Source: Ruminococcus sp.
GTDB taxonomy: Bacteria > Bacillota > Clostridia > Oscillospirales > Ruminococcaceae
NCBI GenBank assembly: GCA_017558505.1
Contig: JAFYUM010000042.1
Coordinates: 1 to 64,000, forward strand
DNA length: 64,000 bases
Reading direction: 5' to 3'
The number at the start of each line of letters is the position of its first letter. The first letter of the stretch is position 1. Below, one piece after another: positions 15,806-23,976 of this stretch. Below the pieces are notes generated by a model. That model saw nothing but the letters and a program-made list of their open reading frames with translations. It searched no databases and was not told the DNA's origin. The translations under genes and the position numbers were made by a program.

Positions 15806-17043
15806 TTTCCTGCTCCTTTCAGGGATTTACCACAGCTGCCACCTGCAAGCATACCCGATGACCAAGCCCATTGCAGATTATAACCACCACAATCCCCTGC
15901 CGTATCAAGAATTTCTCCGCATATGTACATACCCTTATGAAGCTTTGACTGCAGATTATTATCAACACAGGAGCTGTGAACTCCCCCCATAGTTGACTGT
16001 GCATTCTGCCATGGTGAACAGCCGCAAACATCAAATTCAAGGGATTTTATACAGTTTACAACCGCAGATATTTCATTATTTTTCAGTGACGATACTTTAT
16101 CCGTCATAGGTCTGTCAAGAGATTTCTTCACTATATAAACGGCAAGATTTTTCACAAAAATTCCCGTGAGAAGTTCTTCTACAGATAAATTCCCACGTTT
16201 TTTTCTGATATTTTCAAGATATTCTTTCAGCACATTCCACTGCATTTCGGGTAGCAAATCAGCTTTAAGCGTCAGTCTGCCCTCGTATTCAGAAAAGAGA
16301 TAGGCAAGGTTGAAAACACAGATGCCCGAAATATTGTTCTCGTTAAACTGAATTTCACCCTTTTCTGTGCGAAGGATTTTTCCGTCTGAAACAGCTGATA
16401 TTTCGCCCTTTACACGAACGCCCTTCAATCCTTTCAGACTATCCGGACTCACTCTTAATGGTGCGACAGCAGGGCATATTTTTGCTGTTTTATATCCCAT
16501 ATTTTTCAGCAGACGCATTATGCCGCCGTCCGTTCCGAATGTCGGTGCGGCATATCCCCCTGCGGCTATTACAAGGCGTTTACAACTGATATGCTCATCG
16601 CCGCAAATCAGCTTAAAACCGCCTTTTTCTGGAACAATATCCTTAACCTCACAGCCGCATACTTCCTCAATTCCAAGCTCCTCAAGCTTCATACGCATAG
16701 CGTTAACAATAGTGTTGGAACTATTGCTTCTGGGATAAATTCCGCCCTCTCTGCCCTCACTGCCGCTGATGCAGAGCACACCGAGATAATCCGTGAAAAA
16801 CGTCCTGTAATCAGGCATTTTTTCAATTATCTCCACCGCATTGACAGAACCGTGATAATTATATTTTGAAAGCTTTAAATTGCTTAAATTACACTTGCCG
16901 TTACCCGAGGCAATGATTTTTTTGCCTGTTCTGGGCAGCTTTTCAATAATTGTTACTTTAGCAGCCATATTGGCTTCTTTTGCCGTAATAGCCGCAGTAA
17001 GTCCCGACGCTCCGCCGCCGATTATTGCTATATCTGTTGTCAT
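15802..17043 (-). CDS. HI0933/BaiN-like flavoprotein
   Basis: NAD(P)/FAD-dependent oxidoreductase of 413 aa, HI0933 family (YhiN, BaiN). FAD-binding IIGGGASGLTAAI at 7-19, EKLPRTGKKIIASGNGKCN near 35 (family hallmark GKK..SGNGRCN), an AAGGYAAPTFGTDGG motif near 157 and the C-terminal GEILDTAGDCGGYNLQWAW block near 374. One member, BaiN, was linked to bile-acid dehydroxylation; most are uncharacterised, so that role should not be assumed here. Follows mscS by 16 nt and overlaps the next flavoprotein by ATGA. Confidence 0.88.
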   Translation of the reverse strand: MTTDIAIIGGGASGLTAAITAKEANMAAKVTIIEKLPRTGKKIIASGNGKCNLSNLKLSKYNYHGSVNAVEIIEKMPDYRTFFTDYLGVLCISGSEGREGGIYPRSNSSNTIVNAMRMKLEELGIEEVCGCEVKDIVPEKGGFKLICGDEHISCKRLVIAAGGYAAPTFGTDGGIMRLLKNMGYKTAKICPAVAPLRVSPDSLKGLKGVRVKGEISAVSDGKILRTEKGEIQFNENNISGICVFNLAYLFSEYEGRLTLKADLLPEMQWNVLKEYLENIRKKRGNLSVEELLTGIFVKNLAVYIVKKSLDRPMTDKVSSLKNNEISAVVNCIKSLEFDVCGCSPWQNAQSTMGGVHSSCVDNNLQSKLHKGMYICGEILDTAGDCGGYNLQWAWSSGMLAGGSCGKSLKGAGK

Positions 17044-17059
17044 TCAAAAGCCTCCGAAA

Positions 17060-17938
17060 TCACTTTTTGTCAATTATATGAACATCAAGCTGGTTATAAG
17101 GAATTTCAATTCCACTCTTGTCGAATATACGCTTTACAGTTTCATTGAGAGTATATCTCACTTCTGCAAAATCGTCATTTTTTACCCACACACGGACATC
17201 TATGGCAATTGCACTTTCTTTCTGTGCCGCCATTCTTACAACAGGTTCAGGATTTTTCAATATAAGCGGATTTTCCATTGCCGCTGTCATTATAAGTGAA
17301 CGGGCAAGGTTAAAATCAGCGTCATAGCTTATATCAAATATCAGGTCAACTCGTCTTGTAGGAGTTTCTGTATAATTTATAAGTCTTGCCGAGGTTACAT
17401 TACCATTGGGGATAAGTATAGTCTTTCCGTCGGAGGTATTGAGCTTTGTATAAAGTATGCCTATAGCCTCAACTGTCCCCACCGTACCGTCAAGCTCTAC
17501 CGTATCACCTGCGGAAAAAGGCTTTGAAAAGAGTATGATAAATCCGCCGCATAGATTTGTAAGGCAGTTCTGCAACGCAAGGCTGGCTGCAAGTCCTGCC
17601 GCACCCAGTACAGTTATTACCGACGACATAGGAACTTTCAGAACGGATAAAACCATAATAACCACTATTGCATAAAGAACGATGCGTATAACCGAAACAA
17701 GAAAAGCCCGTGCCGCATTGTCCATATTGGATTTTTTCATTGCCCTGCTGATAATACGACTTATTATTCTTGAAGCGATAATTCCCAGCACAAAGACAAT
17801 AATAGCTATTATCAACGCCGGAAGTATTCCTCTGAAATAATCAAGGATTCCACTGAAAAATCCCGAAGCCTTGTCAACGTGTTCCTGCAACACTTCCTGC
17901 ACGGGAACTGCTGTTGTTTCCTGTATGTTTTCTTCCAT
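17060..17938 (-). CDS. mscS: Small-conductance mechanosensitive channel MscS
   Basis: Membrane-tension-gated channel that releases solutes on hypo-osmotic shock. Three membrane segments: about 32-58, 78-98 and the pore-lining, Ala/Gly-rich VITVLGAAGLAASLAL helix near 105-125, followed by the conserved FSKPFSAGDTVELDG beta domain and a C-terminal alpha/beta vestibule. About 292 aa, close to E. coli MscS. Start at the second ATG (17938) is preferred: AAGGAG lies 9 nt upstream of it but touches the first ATG (17947). First gene of the operon mscS, two flavoproteins, rsmA. Confidence 0.93.
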   Translation of the reverse strand: MEENIQETTAVPVQEVLQEHVDKASGFFSGILDYFRGILPALIIAIIVFVLGIIASRIISRIISRAMKKSNMDNAARAFLVSVIRIVLYAIVVIMVLSVLKVPMSSVITVLGAAGLAASLALQNCLTNLCGGFIILFSKPFSAGDTVELDGTVGTVEAIGILYTKLNTSDGKTILIPNGNVTSARLINYTETPTRRVDLIFDISYDADFNLARSLIMTAAMENPLILKNPEPVVRMAAQKESAIAIDVRVWVKNDDFAEVRYTLNETVKRIFDKSGIEIPYNQLDVHIIDKK

Positions 17939-17968
17939 GTTATTCATCTCCTTAATTTTAATACCTAT

Positions 17969-17997
17969 ATTATATCAGATTTTTACGTTTTAGTCAA
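17969..17997 (-). promoter_or_regulatory. mscS operon promoter
   Basis: Minus-strand TTGACT (17992-17997), 17 bp, TATAAT (17969-17974). Confidence 0.75.
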
Positions 17998-18009
17998 TCA
18001 GAATATAAA

Positions 18010-18048
18010 AACACCGCACACAATCATCAATCCGACTGTATGCGGTTT
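18010..18048 (-). terminator. pncB terminator
   Basis: ACCGCATACA / TGTGTGCGGT stem on the minus strand (18013-18046), followed by a five-T run; 8 nt after the pncB stop. Confidence 0.75.
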
Positions 18049-18053
18049 TACAT

Positions 18054-19253
18054 TTACTTTTTACTTTCCCTGTTAATTCTGAACTCAACAGAACGCTTAA
18101 GATATTCAAGATACTCCGAATCGCTGCACATTGCCTTGCCAAAATCATCAGAAAGCTTTGCAACAGGTCTGCCGTTGACATACTGGAGCTTTATAACAAT
18201 GTTAAGCGCCTTTTCCTCTGTATCGTTTGAACAGAAAGTTCCTATTCCAAAAGATACCTTTGTTTTATTACAGAAATAATCGTAGAGCTTCTGTGCGCGG
18301 TCAAAATCAAGGCTGTCGCTGAATAACAGAAGCTTTGTTTTAGGATCAATTCCATACTTTTCATAGTGAGCAATGACTTTATCGCCCCATGCAAAGGGAT
18401 CACCACTGTCGTGACGAACACCTGTATAGTTATTGACCATAGAACGGTTGAAGTCAAGCAGAAACAAATCCGTTGTAACTGTATCTGTAAGTGCAGTACC
18501 ATTATCGCCCTGATACTCGTCATACCAGTCTTTCATTGCGTAGTGGTTTGTATATGCAAGAGGTATAGAATCAATTCCCTGATACATCTGTACAAATTCA
18601 TGAGCATATGTACCGATAGGTGTAAGATTATACTTCTTTGCAAGATATACATTGGAAGTACCCACACACTTATCGGTTTCAGTACAAAGACGCTTTACAA
18701 CAACATCCTGCCACTCTCTTGAAAGACGTCTGCGGCAGCCGAACTCTGCAAATCTGAAATTATATGTACCGTCATTCAAAGCACATATTTTCGCATCAAG
18801 ACGTTCCTCCGCTGATTTTAAAAGTCTGCTGTAATCATACTGCATACGGAAGTATACCTCGTTTACAATCTCCAGCAGATATATCTCAAACTGCATTGCA
18901 GAGAAAAGAGGACCGTCTACTACGATTTTAAGTTCACCTGTTTCGTCAAGCGTAATTGTGACATAATCACGAATAGGACGCCATAATCTTAAAAATTCCA
19001 CATAATCGTTCTTTATGAAGCGTATGGAGCGGAGGTAATCAAGCTCATCCTTTTGGAATGTTAGTGTACAGAAGTGGTCAACCTGTTCGTTTATTTCCTG
19101 TGCCATTTCCGCTGTGAAAACAACATCCTTGCTGCGGCATTTAAAATAGTACTGTCCGCAGAGATCAGTGTGTTTGTGAAATATAACCTGATTCATATTG
19201 AACTTATAAAGGTCGGTATCAAGCAGTGAAATAATAATAGGGTCAAGTCTCAT
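18054..19253 (-). CDS. pncB: Nicotinate phosphoribosyltransferase
   Basis: Converts nicotinate and PRPP to nicotinate mononucleotide, the entry step of NAD salvage (Preiss-Handler). 399 aa, the length of the short bacterial form. Substrate-channel motif DTDLYKFNM near residue 12, phosphorylatable His in IGTYAHEFVQ near 216, and the PRPP-site VRHDSGDPFAWGDK near 284 are all intact. It lies 15 nt downstream of the NrtR-like regulator and shares its promoter, the usual place for a gene controlled by NrtR. Product use would need NadD and NadE from elsewhere. Confidence 0.95.
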   Translation of the reverse strand: MRLDPIIISLLDTDLYKFNMNQVIFHKHTDLCGQYYFKCRSKDVVFTAEMAQEINEQVDHFCTLTFQKDELDYLRSIRFIKNDYVEFLRLWRPIRDYVTITLDETGELKIVVDGPLFSAMQFEIYLLEIVNEVYFRMQYDYSRLLKSAEERLDAKICALNDGTYNFRFAEFGCRRRLSREWQDVVVKRLCTETDKCVGTSNVYLAKKYNLTPIGTYAHEFVQMYQGIDSIPLAYTNHYAMKDWYDEYQGDNGTALTDTVTTDLFLLDFNRSMVNNYTGVRHDSGDPFAWGDKVIAHYEKYGIDPKTKLLLFSDSLDFDRAQKLYDYFCNKTKVSFGIGTFCSNDTEEKALNIVIKLQYVNGRPVAKLSDDFGKAMCSDSEYLEYLKRSVEFRINRESKK

Positions 19254-19268
19254 ATCAATTTCTCCTTT

Positions 19269-20099
19269 TTATATATTGTTTTTACGCTTATAAAGCTTAG
19301 CCGGGCGATATCTCTCACCCTTTACATACTCATCTGTTTCTTCCACATAGCTGCTTACCATTCGTCTGAAATTCCCCGAAAGCAAAGGCATATCCATAAT
19401 AGTTTCCTGAACCTTCTGCAATGCAGTCAGAGTAAATTTTTCAGGCAGGAAGTTAAATATCATATCATAATTTTTAGCCTCCTGACGCAGAACTGTCAAC
19501 GATTCAGCTATTACAGCAGCGTGGTCAAAAGCAATGTCGCCGTTATCTATAATACGGAATTCCGCACGTCTGAATTTTGTCTTTTCTCTTGCAAGAACAG
19601 CTTTCAGCAATATATCATCATATTCCAGAGTAAGATAATACAAATCATCATCTTTTTTTCCGAAATTAATGATAAACCACTGTGCATCTGAAGCGTCGTC
19701 CATTCCGATCTGCTTTACGGACTCCTCAGTAATTATGGAAGCATAAGCATTTGAGATTATCCAGCCTCGTGGATCTCTGCCGGGTTTGCTGAAAGTACCG
19801 ACAGAAATAAGTGCAGTTGGAATTACATTAGTTTCCTCATGAATTTCTCTTACTGCACATTCCTCAACAGTTTCGCCCTTCTGAAGGAATCCGCCCGGCA
19901 ACGCCCACTTATCCTTGAACGGGTGCCCCCCTCTCTTTATAAGCAGCAGCCGCAGCTTGTTATCAGGTGCTTTACGCTCATTTGTTTTTTCCTCAGTGCT
20001 GATCATAAACGCCGCAACATCAGTTGTCACAGACGGACGTTCATAATCATCAATATTGTAATTTAATAGAAATTCCTTTTCGCATTCCACTTGTTTCAT
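19269..20099 (-). CDS. nrtR: NrtR-type Nudix-related transcriptional regulator of NAD metabolism
   Basis: 276-aa protein with an N-terminal Nudix fold and a C-terminal winged helix, the layout of NrtR, which represses NAD genes and is released by ADP-ribose. Nudix box at about 70-92 (GGFLQKGETVEECAVREIHEE) ends EETN rather than EExG, so hydrolase activity may be weak. The C-terminal hallmark block (FTLTALQKV, NFRRM, RYRPAKLY) is present. Heads an operon with pncB. GAGGAGG directly touches the annotated ATG (20099); a GTG three codons later (20090) has ideal 9-nt spacing and may be the real start. A palindrome covers its promoter, consistent with autoregulation. Confidence 0.88.
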   Translation of the reverse strand: MKQVECEKEFLLNYNIDDYERPSVTTDVAAFMISTEEKTNERKAPDNKLRLLLIKRGGHPFKDKWALPGGFLQKGETVEECAVREIHEETNVIPTALISVGTFSKPGRDPRGWIISNAYASIITEESVKQIGMDDASDAQWFIINFGKKDDDLYYLTLEYDDILLKAVLAREKTKFRRAEFRIIDNGDIAFDHAAVIAESLTVLRQEAKNYDMIFNFLPEKFTLTALQKVQETIMDMPLLSGNFRRMVSSYVEETDEYVKGERYRPAKLYKRKNNI

Positions 20100-20108
20100 C
20101 CTCCTCTG

Positions 20109-20143
20109 TTATTATTATTATGATTATATCACAATAATAATAA
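20109..20143. promoter_or_regulatory. Candidate NrtR operator over the nrtR-pncB promoter
   Basis: A 35-bp near-perfect palindrome with TTATTATTATT / AATAATAATAA arms and TGAT / ATCA inner arms. It spans the spacer and -10 box of the nrtR promoter. A related sequence sits at the promoter of the pncA-like gene (23643-23670). Confidence 0.6.
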
Positions 20144-20151
20144 TTTGTCAA
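20123..20151 (-). promoter_or_regulatory. nrtR-pncB promoter
   Basis: Minus-strand TTGACA (20146-20151), 17 bp, TATAAT (20123-20128): full consensus, overlapped by the palindrome. Confidence 0.85.
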
Positions 20152-20200
20152 GAGAAAATCAAAAGATTATAAAATGTTTTTTATTTAATTTTAACCGTGC

Positions 20201-20232
20201 AAAAATCCCCGAAACGCTGCCGCTTCGGGGAT
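20201..20232 (-). terminator. Terminator of the nhaC-like gene
   Basis: ATCCCCGAA / TTCGGGGAT stem (20205-20232) with five T following on the minus strand. Confidence 0.8.
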
Positions 20233-20245
20233 TGAAATTTTATTT

Positions 20246-21877
20246 TCAGTTTTTTTCCTGTTTAACTGTACCCATAATCAATTTCAGCAGAACAAGCACA
20301 AATATCATCATCGCACTTGATAAGCCAAGAACAAGTAACACATTCTGAACAAATCCTGCCAACAGATATCCGGCAGCACTTACAGCAGCTACTGTCAGAG
20401 CATATGGCAGCTGTGTCGATACGTGGTTTACATGGTCACACTGTGCACCAGTAGAAGCCATAATCGTCGTATCTGAAATAGGTGAGCAGTGATCGCCGCA
20501 TACAGCTCCTGCAAGACAGGCAGAAATGCAGATAATTACCATCGAGGGTATATCCCCGCTGGTCGAAACATCTGCAAGTTCCGTACTGAACACGCTTGTA
20601 ACAATCGGAATGAGAATACCGAAGGTACCCCATGATGTACCTGTAGCAAATGAAAGTCCTATAGCTACAACAAAAAGTATAAGAGGAAGAAGTACCCTTA
20701 ATCCTGTTGCATTTTCAACAAGACCTGATACAAACACACCCGCTTCAAGGAAGCCCGTCATTGTTTTGAGAGTCCAGGCAAAGGTAAGGATAAGTATCGC
20801 AGGCACCATCTGCTTGAAGCCTGTTGCTACAGAATCCATACATTCTGTAAATGTAAGCACCTTACGACAGAGGAAATAGCCGATAATTACGATAAGTGCT
20901 GCCATTGAACCAAGTGATAGTCCGTAGGAAGCGTCACAATCAGCAAATGAATTTATGAAGTCTTTGCCGCTGAAAAATCCGCCTGTGTAAATCATACCGA
21001 CTACGCAGAGTACAATCAATATTACAACGGGAAGAATAAGGTCAATAACCTTTCCTTTTGTGTGTGAAGGCTTGTCGTCCTCAGCATACACAGTACTGCG
21101 TGTTGTAAATAAATCACCCTTTTCAGCATTTTTTTCATGAAGCTTCATTGAACCGTAATCAACGCCTGTAAGAGATATAAATACAACCATTAAAAGAGTG
21201 AGAAGTGCATAGAGATTGTAGGGAATAGTGCTGATAAACAGCTGTATTCCGTTAACTCCCTCAACTGTTCCGCTTACTGCTGCTGCCCATGATGAAATAG
21301 GAGCAATAATACAAACAGGAGCTGCGGTGGAGTCGATAAGATATGCAAGCTTTGAGCGTGACACTTTATATTTATCAGTTACTGGACGCATTACAGAGCC
21401 TACTGTAAGGCAGTTGAAATAATCGTCAACAAATATCAGTACACCAAGGAAAAATGTTGCTATACACGCTCCTGCACGGCTTTTAATATGCTTTGTCGCC
21501 CATTCGCCATAAGCACGGCTGCCGCCTGCTTTATTCATAAGCACAACTATTGCACCAAGAACAACGAGAAATATTAAGATTCCCACGTTATAGCTGTCTG
21601 CAAGATTAGCAATAAATCCTTCTTTTAAAATTGCTTCAAACATGCCCTCAAAGCCTGTTCCTGCATTTGCAGCAGCTAATATACCGCCTGTAACGATACC
21701 GATAAACAAAGAAGAATATACCTCTTTTGTTATAAGGGCAAGTCCGATTGCCACTATAGGTGGCAACAGCGACCACAATGTACCTGCTGCCTCCGTAACG
21801 GGGGCGGATACTGCACAGCAAATGGTGAATACCACCACGAGCAATGCAAAAATAAATTTACTCAGATGTTTTTTCAT
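20246..21877 (-). CDS. NhaC-family Na+/H+ antiporter-like transporter
   Basis: Polytopic membrane protein of 543 aa with about 11-13 helices, ion-transporter superfamily NhaC type. Recognisable blocks: GTLWSLLPPIVAIGLALITKEVYSSLFIG-type segment near residue 32, FVDDYFNCLTVGSVMRPVTD near 149 with paired acidic residues, and SFATGTSWGTFGILIPI near 405. These proteins exchange cytoplasmic Na+ or an organic anion or amine for H+ or a counter-substrate; the closest substrate cannot be read from sequence. An EamA transporter gene overlaps its start by 20 nt, so the two are translationally coupled. Confidence 0.85.
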   Translation of the reverse strand: MKKHLSKFIFALLVVVFTICCAVSAPVTEAAGTLWSLLPPIVAIGLALITKEVYSSLFIGIVTGGILAAANAGTGFEGMFEAILKEGFIANLADSYNVGILIFLVVLGAIVVLMNKAGGSRAYGEWATKHIKSRAGACIATFFLGVLIFVDDYFNCLTVGSVMRPVTDKYKVSRSKLAYLIDSTAAPVCIIAPISSWAAAVSGTVEGVNGIQLFISTIPYNLYALLTLLMVVFISLTGVDYGSMKLHEKNAEKGDLFTTRSTVYAEDDKPSHTKGKVIDLILPVVILIVLCVVGMIYTGGFFSGKDFINSFADCDASYGLSLGSMAALIVIIGYFLCRKVLTFTECMDSVATGFKQMVPAILILTFAWTLKTMTGFLEAGVFVSGLVENATGLRVLLPLILFVVAIGLSFATGTSWGTFGILIPIVTSVFSTELADVSTSGDIPSMVIICISACLAGAVCGDHCSPISDTTIMASTGAQCDHVNHVSTQLPYALTVAAVSAAGYLLAGFVQNVLLVLGLSSAMMIFVLVLLKLIMGTVKQEKN

Positions 21878-22811
21878 CTTCTTTTCTCCTTTTAATTTTT
21901 TTGTTTTCTTTTATTTTTGTGGGAGTTACAGCTCCCAACTGACACAGAATAACAGCGGCAAAAACGAGAGCACATCCGAAAAACTCCTTGAACGAAAGAG
22001 CCTCATTAAGGATTAGCCAGCCTGAAAGTGCCGCAAACACTGATTCAAGACTCATAATCAGCGTTGCAGATGCAGGATCTGTATATCTCTGCCCGATTAT
22101 CTGTAATGTATAAGCCGCACCGCAGGACATTACACCTGCATAGAGAATAGTGTATTTTGCGTCAAATACAGCCTCAAGCCGCGGATTTTCAAAGAGAAAC
22201 ATACATATCGTCATAAGAAGCCCTGCTATAAAAAACTGTATACATGACATTATCATTCCGTCTGCTTTTTTCTCATTGAAGCGGTCTATCACCATGATAT
22301 GACCTGCATAGAAAAAAGCTCCGCACAATACAAGCAAATCACCTCTGCCAATGGTAAAGCCATCTTTAATACAAAGCAGGTAAAATCCGGTAAGAGCAAG
22401 GAACACGCAGAACCACACTTTAAGACTTGACCTGCGGTAAACCACAAGCTCAATCAGCGGGACAATTGTCACGTACAATGCAGTAATAAATCCTGCCTTG
22501 CCCGCTGTAGTTTCAACGATTCCCCATTGCTGAAAGGAACTTGCAATAAACAGAAAAATTCCGCAGACAATACCGCCGGTAACAGTAATTTTTCCCGCTC
22601 CGCTCCTGACATTTTCAGATGATTTCTCATTTCTTCGCCATTTGAATGCCGTAATTACCGGAATAAGTACAATTCCTCCAAGAAGCGTTCTCACCGCATT
22701 ATATGTAAATGGCTCCACATATCTCATGCCCTCGCTTTGCGCAACAAAAGCCGTTCCCCATATCAATGCAGTAATCAGCAGAATTACATTTCCTTTCAAT
22801 TTGCTTTTCAT
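21858..22811 (-). CDS. EamA-type DMT superfamily transporter
   Basis: Ten-helix drug/metabolite transporter of about 317 aa made of two EamA halves: the first begins LLITALIWGTAFVAQSEGM near residue 10, the second near GDLLVLCGAFFYAGHIMVID. The final half includes MSLESVFAALSGWLILNEALS, the usual conserved EamA stretch. It probably exports small metabolites or amino acids. The start at 22811 (MKSKLKG) has CGGAG 8 nt upstream; the longer reading from 22856 overlaps the promoter. A palindrome at the -35 suggests a dedicated repressor. Confidence 0.87.
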   Translation of the reverse strand: MKSKLKGNVILLITALIWGTAFVAQSEGMRYVEPFTYNAVRTLLGGIVLIPVITAFKWRRNEKSSENVRSGAGKITVTGGIVCGIFLFIASSFQQWGIVETTAGKAGFITALYVTIVPLIELVVYRRSSLKVWFCVFLALTGFYLLCIKDGFTIGRGDLLVLCGAFFYAGHIMVIDRFNEKKADGMIMSCIQFFIAGLLMTICMFLFENPRLEAVFDAKYTILYAGVMSCGAAYTLQIIGQRYTDPASATLIMSLESVFAALSGWLILNEALSFKEFFGCALVFAAVILCQLGAVTPTKIKENKKIKRRKEDEKTSE

Positions 22812-22844
22812 ACACCATTCTCCGTTTGCCACATATTCCTGTAT

Positions 22845-22873
22845 ATTATACCACAAACCTCAATTTGTTGCAA
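22845..22873 (-). promoter_or_regulatory. Promoter of the EamA-NhaC operon
   Basis: Minus-strand TTGCAA (22868-22873), 17 bp, TATAAT (22845-22850). Confidence 0.7.
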
Positions 22874-22890
22874 TTATTTTACAACAAATT
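22862..22890. promoter_or_regulatory. Inverted repeat overlapping the EamA promoter -35
   Basis: Perfect 9-bp arms AATTTGTTG / CAACAAATT separated by 11 bp cover the -35 box. This is a classic repressor-site position. No matching regulator gene is adjacent. Confidence 0.5.
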
Positions 22891-22958
22891 ATTGAAAATT
22901 CAGTAATAATCACAAATAGAAGAGAGGTTATTTGTGTGTTACGACAATATTTTAAAGA

Positions 22959-23007
22959 CAACAAAAAACAGACAGTACCGAATCGGATGTGAACGGTATT
23001 GTCTGTT
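22959..23007 (-). terminator. Terminator of the pncA-like gene
   Basis: AACAGACAATACCG / CGGTACTGTCTGTT stem with one mismatch on the minus strand, followed by six T. Confidence 0.85.
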
Positions 23008-23042
23008 TTCACTTTAGAGACGTCCTTCAATTACTGCTCTCC

Positions 23043-23570
23043 TTATATAATTGTTATCTGACACATTTTCATAGCCTCCAACGCTCTATTGTGGGAATCG
23101 GGCGTTACTCCCGCACAACATCTGCTATTGACAACTATTTCAGTTTCAGGGAAAAAAGCCTTGAGAATCATAGCGTTGGAAATTACGCATATATCCGTGC
23201 ACACTCCTGCAAGCTCAATTTTCTCGGGTACTCCACCGCATATGTCAAGAATACGCCGCGGAAGCTCCTTTGAACCAAAAGTTATTTTCTCAACGCCTCG
23301 AGCTTCTTCACCGATAAGTTCCGCAAGTTCAGATATAAGTCTGTGTCCCTCTGTCCCCTTTATGCAGTGAGGAACAGGAAGATTTCTACCCTCCTGTGTA
23401 TCAGAATAATTCTCAAAATGAGTATCAAGGGTGTAGAGAATTTCCGTTCCCTCTGCAATCACCTCTTTCACCCTTTCTACCATGGGCGCAACCGCAGCCA
23501 GAGTTTCAGCATTTCCCAATGCTCCGCTGATAAAATCATTTTGCATATCAATTATAACAAAAATTTTCAT
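23043..23570 (-). CDS. Isochorismatase-family cysteine hydrolase, probable nicotinamidase
   Basis: 175-aa cysteine hydrolase. The nicotinamidase triad is visible as Asp8 (IIDMQNDF), Lys95 (EKITFGS) and Cys128 (GVCTDICV); metal ligands fit Asp49 and His51 (TLDTHF) and His68 (PVPHCIKGTEG). Nicotinamidase turns nicotinamide into nicotinate, the substrate of PncB encoded 4 kb away. Because isochorismatase-like hydrolases vary in substrate, the metal-site histidines, the GTEG motif and the shared operator-like sequence with nrtR-pncB are the main arguments for PncA. AAGGAG precedes the ATG. Monocistronic with a consensus promoter. Confidence 0.82.
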   Translation of the reverse strand: MKIFVIIDMQNDFISGALGNAETLAAVAPMVERVKEVIAEGTEILYTLDTHFENYSDTQEGRNLPVPHCIKGTEGHRLISELAELIGEEARGVEKITFGSKELPRRILDICGGVPEKIELAGVCTDICVISNAMILKAFFPETEIVVNSRCCAGVTPDSHNRALEAMKMCQITII

Positions 23571-23642
23571 AGTCGTACACTCCTTATCATTGACATTACC
23601 GCATATATCCCGTAAAGACAGGATAATGCACGTTGTTTTGTG

Positions 23643-23670
23643 TTATTATCTTTTCGATATTATCATTATA
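23643..23670. promoter_or_regulatory. Second candidate NrtR site at the pncA-like promoter
   Basis: Sequence resembling the nrtR palindrome: it shares TTATTAT, then GATAT, then ATCAT in the same register (22 of 27 aligned positions identical by eye). It includes the -10 box and the start region of the pncA-like transcript. Confidence 0.5.
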
Positions 23671-23693
23671 GCACTAACACGCACATTTGTCAA
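23665..23693 (-). promoter_or_regulatory. Promoter of the pncA-like gene
   Basis: Minus-strand TTGACA (23688-23693), 17 bp, TATAAT (23665-23670). Confidence 0.85.
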
Positions 23694-23759
23694 GTCAACA
23701 GAATAAATTCAGCATTTTGCACATCCAAGCCCCTTATTTTTCATTATCAATATACAAAT

Positions 23760-23915
23760 GGGCGCCTCTAAAAACCCGTTTGATTAAAGAAAAAGCAGAT
23801 AGGTACGGCAACTGCAAGGAAACCTTCCGACGATGTGCTGTCGCACTCCAAGGGAGGTTGACGAAGAAGATGCCGTACATAATTGCTTTTTCAAAAAGGG
23901 TTTTTAGAGGTACCC
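23760..23915. repeat. Hairpin (MITE-like) repeat, long copy
   Basis: A 156-bp non-coding element bounded by 18-bp imperfect terminal inverted repeats (GGGCGCCTCTAAAAACCC and the complement of GGGTTTTTAGAGGTACCC, 16 of 18 matching). Further inside, AAAAAGCA pairs with TGCTTTTT and GTACGGCA with TGCCGTAC. The centre holds its own CCTTCCGACGATG to CTCCAAGGGAGGTTG hairpin-forming stretch. The left arm is shared, with 24 consecutive identical bases, with 29654-29738. No target duplication is certain. The element occupies most of the 406-bp gene-free gap between the pncA-like gene and the glycosyltransferase. Confidence 0.7.
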
Positions 23916-23920
23916 ATATA

Positions 23921-23955
23921 TTAAAACAACACCGCACATAATCTGTACAGTGTTG
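23921..23955 (-). terminator. Terminator of the glycosyltransferase gene
   Basis: CAACAC / GTGTTG arms with additional inner pairs on the minus strand, followed by a TTTT run. Confidence 0.6.
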
Positions 23956-23976
23956 TCTGTGATTTATTTAGAGAAG

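Noticed and set aside
20434-20636. 65-aa minus-strand frame inside the nhaC-like gene
   Set aside because: It is a frame-shifted reading of the transporter gene without a start signal.
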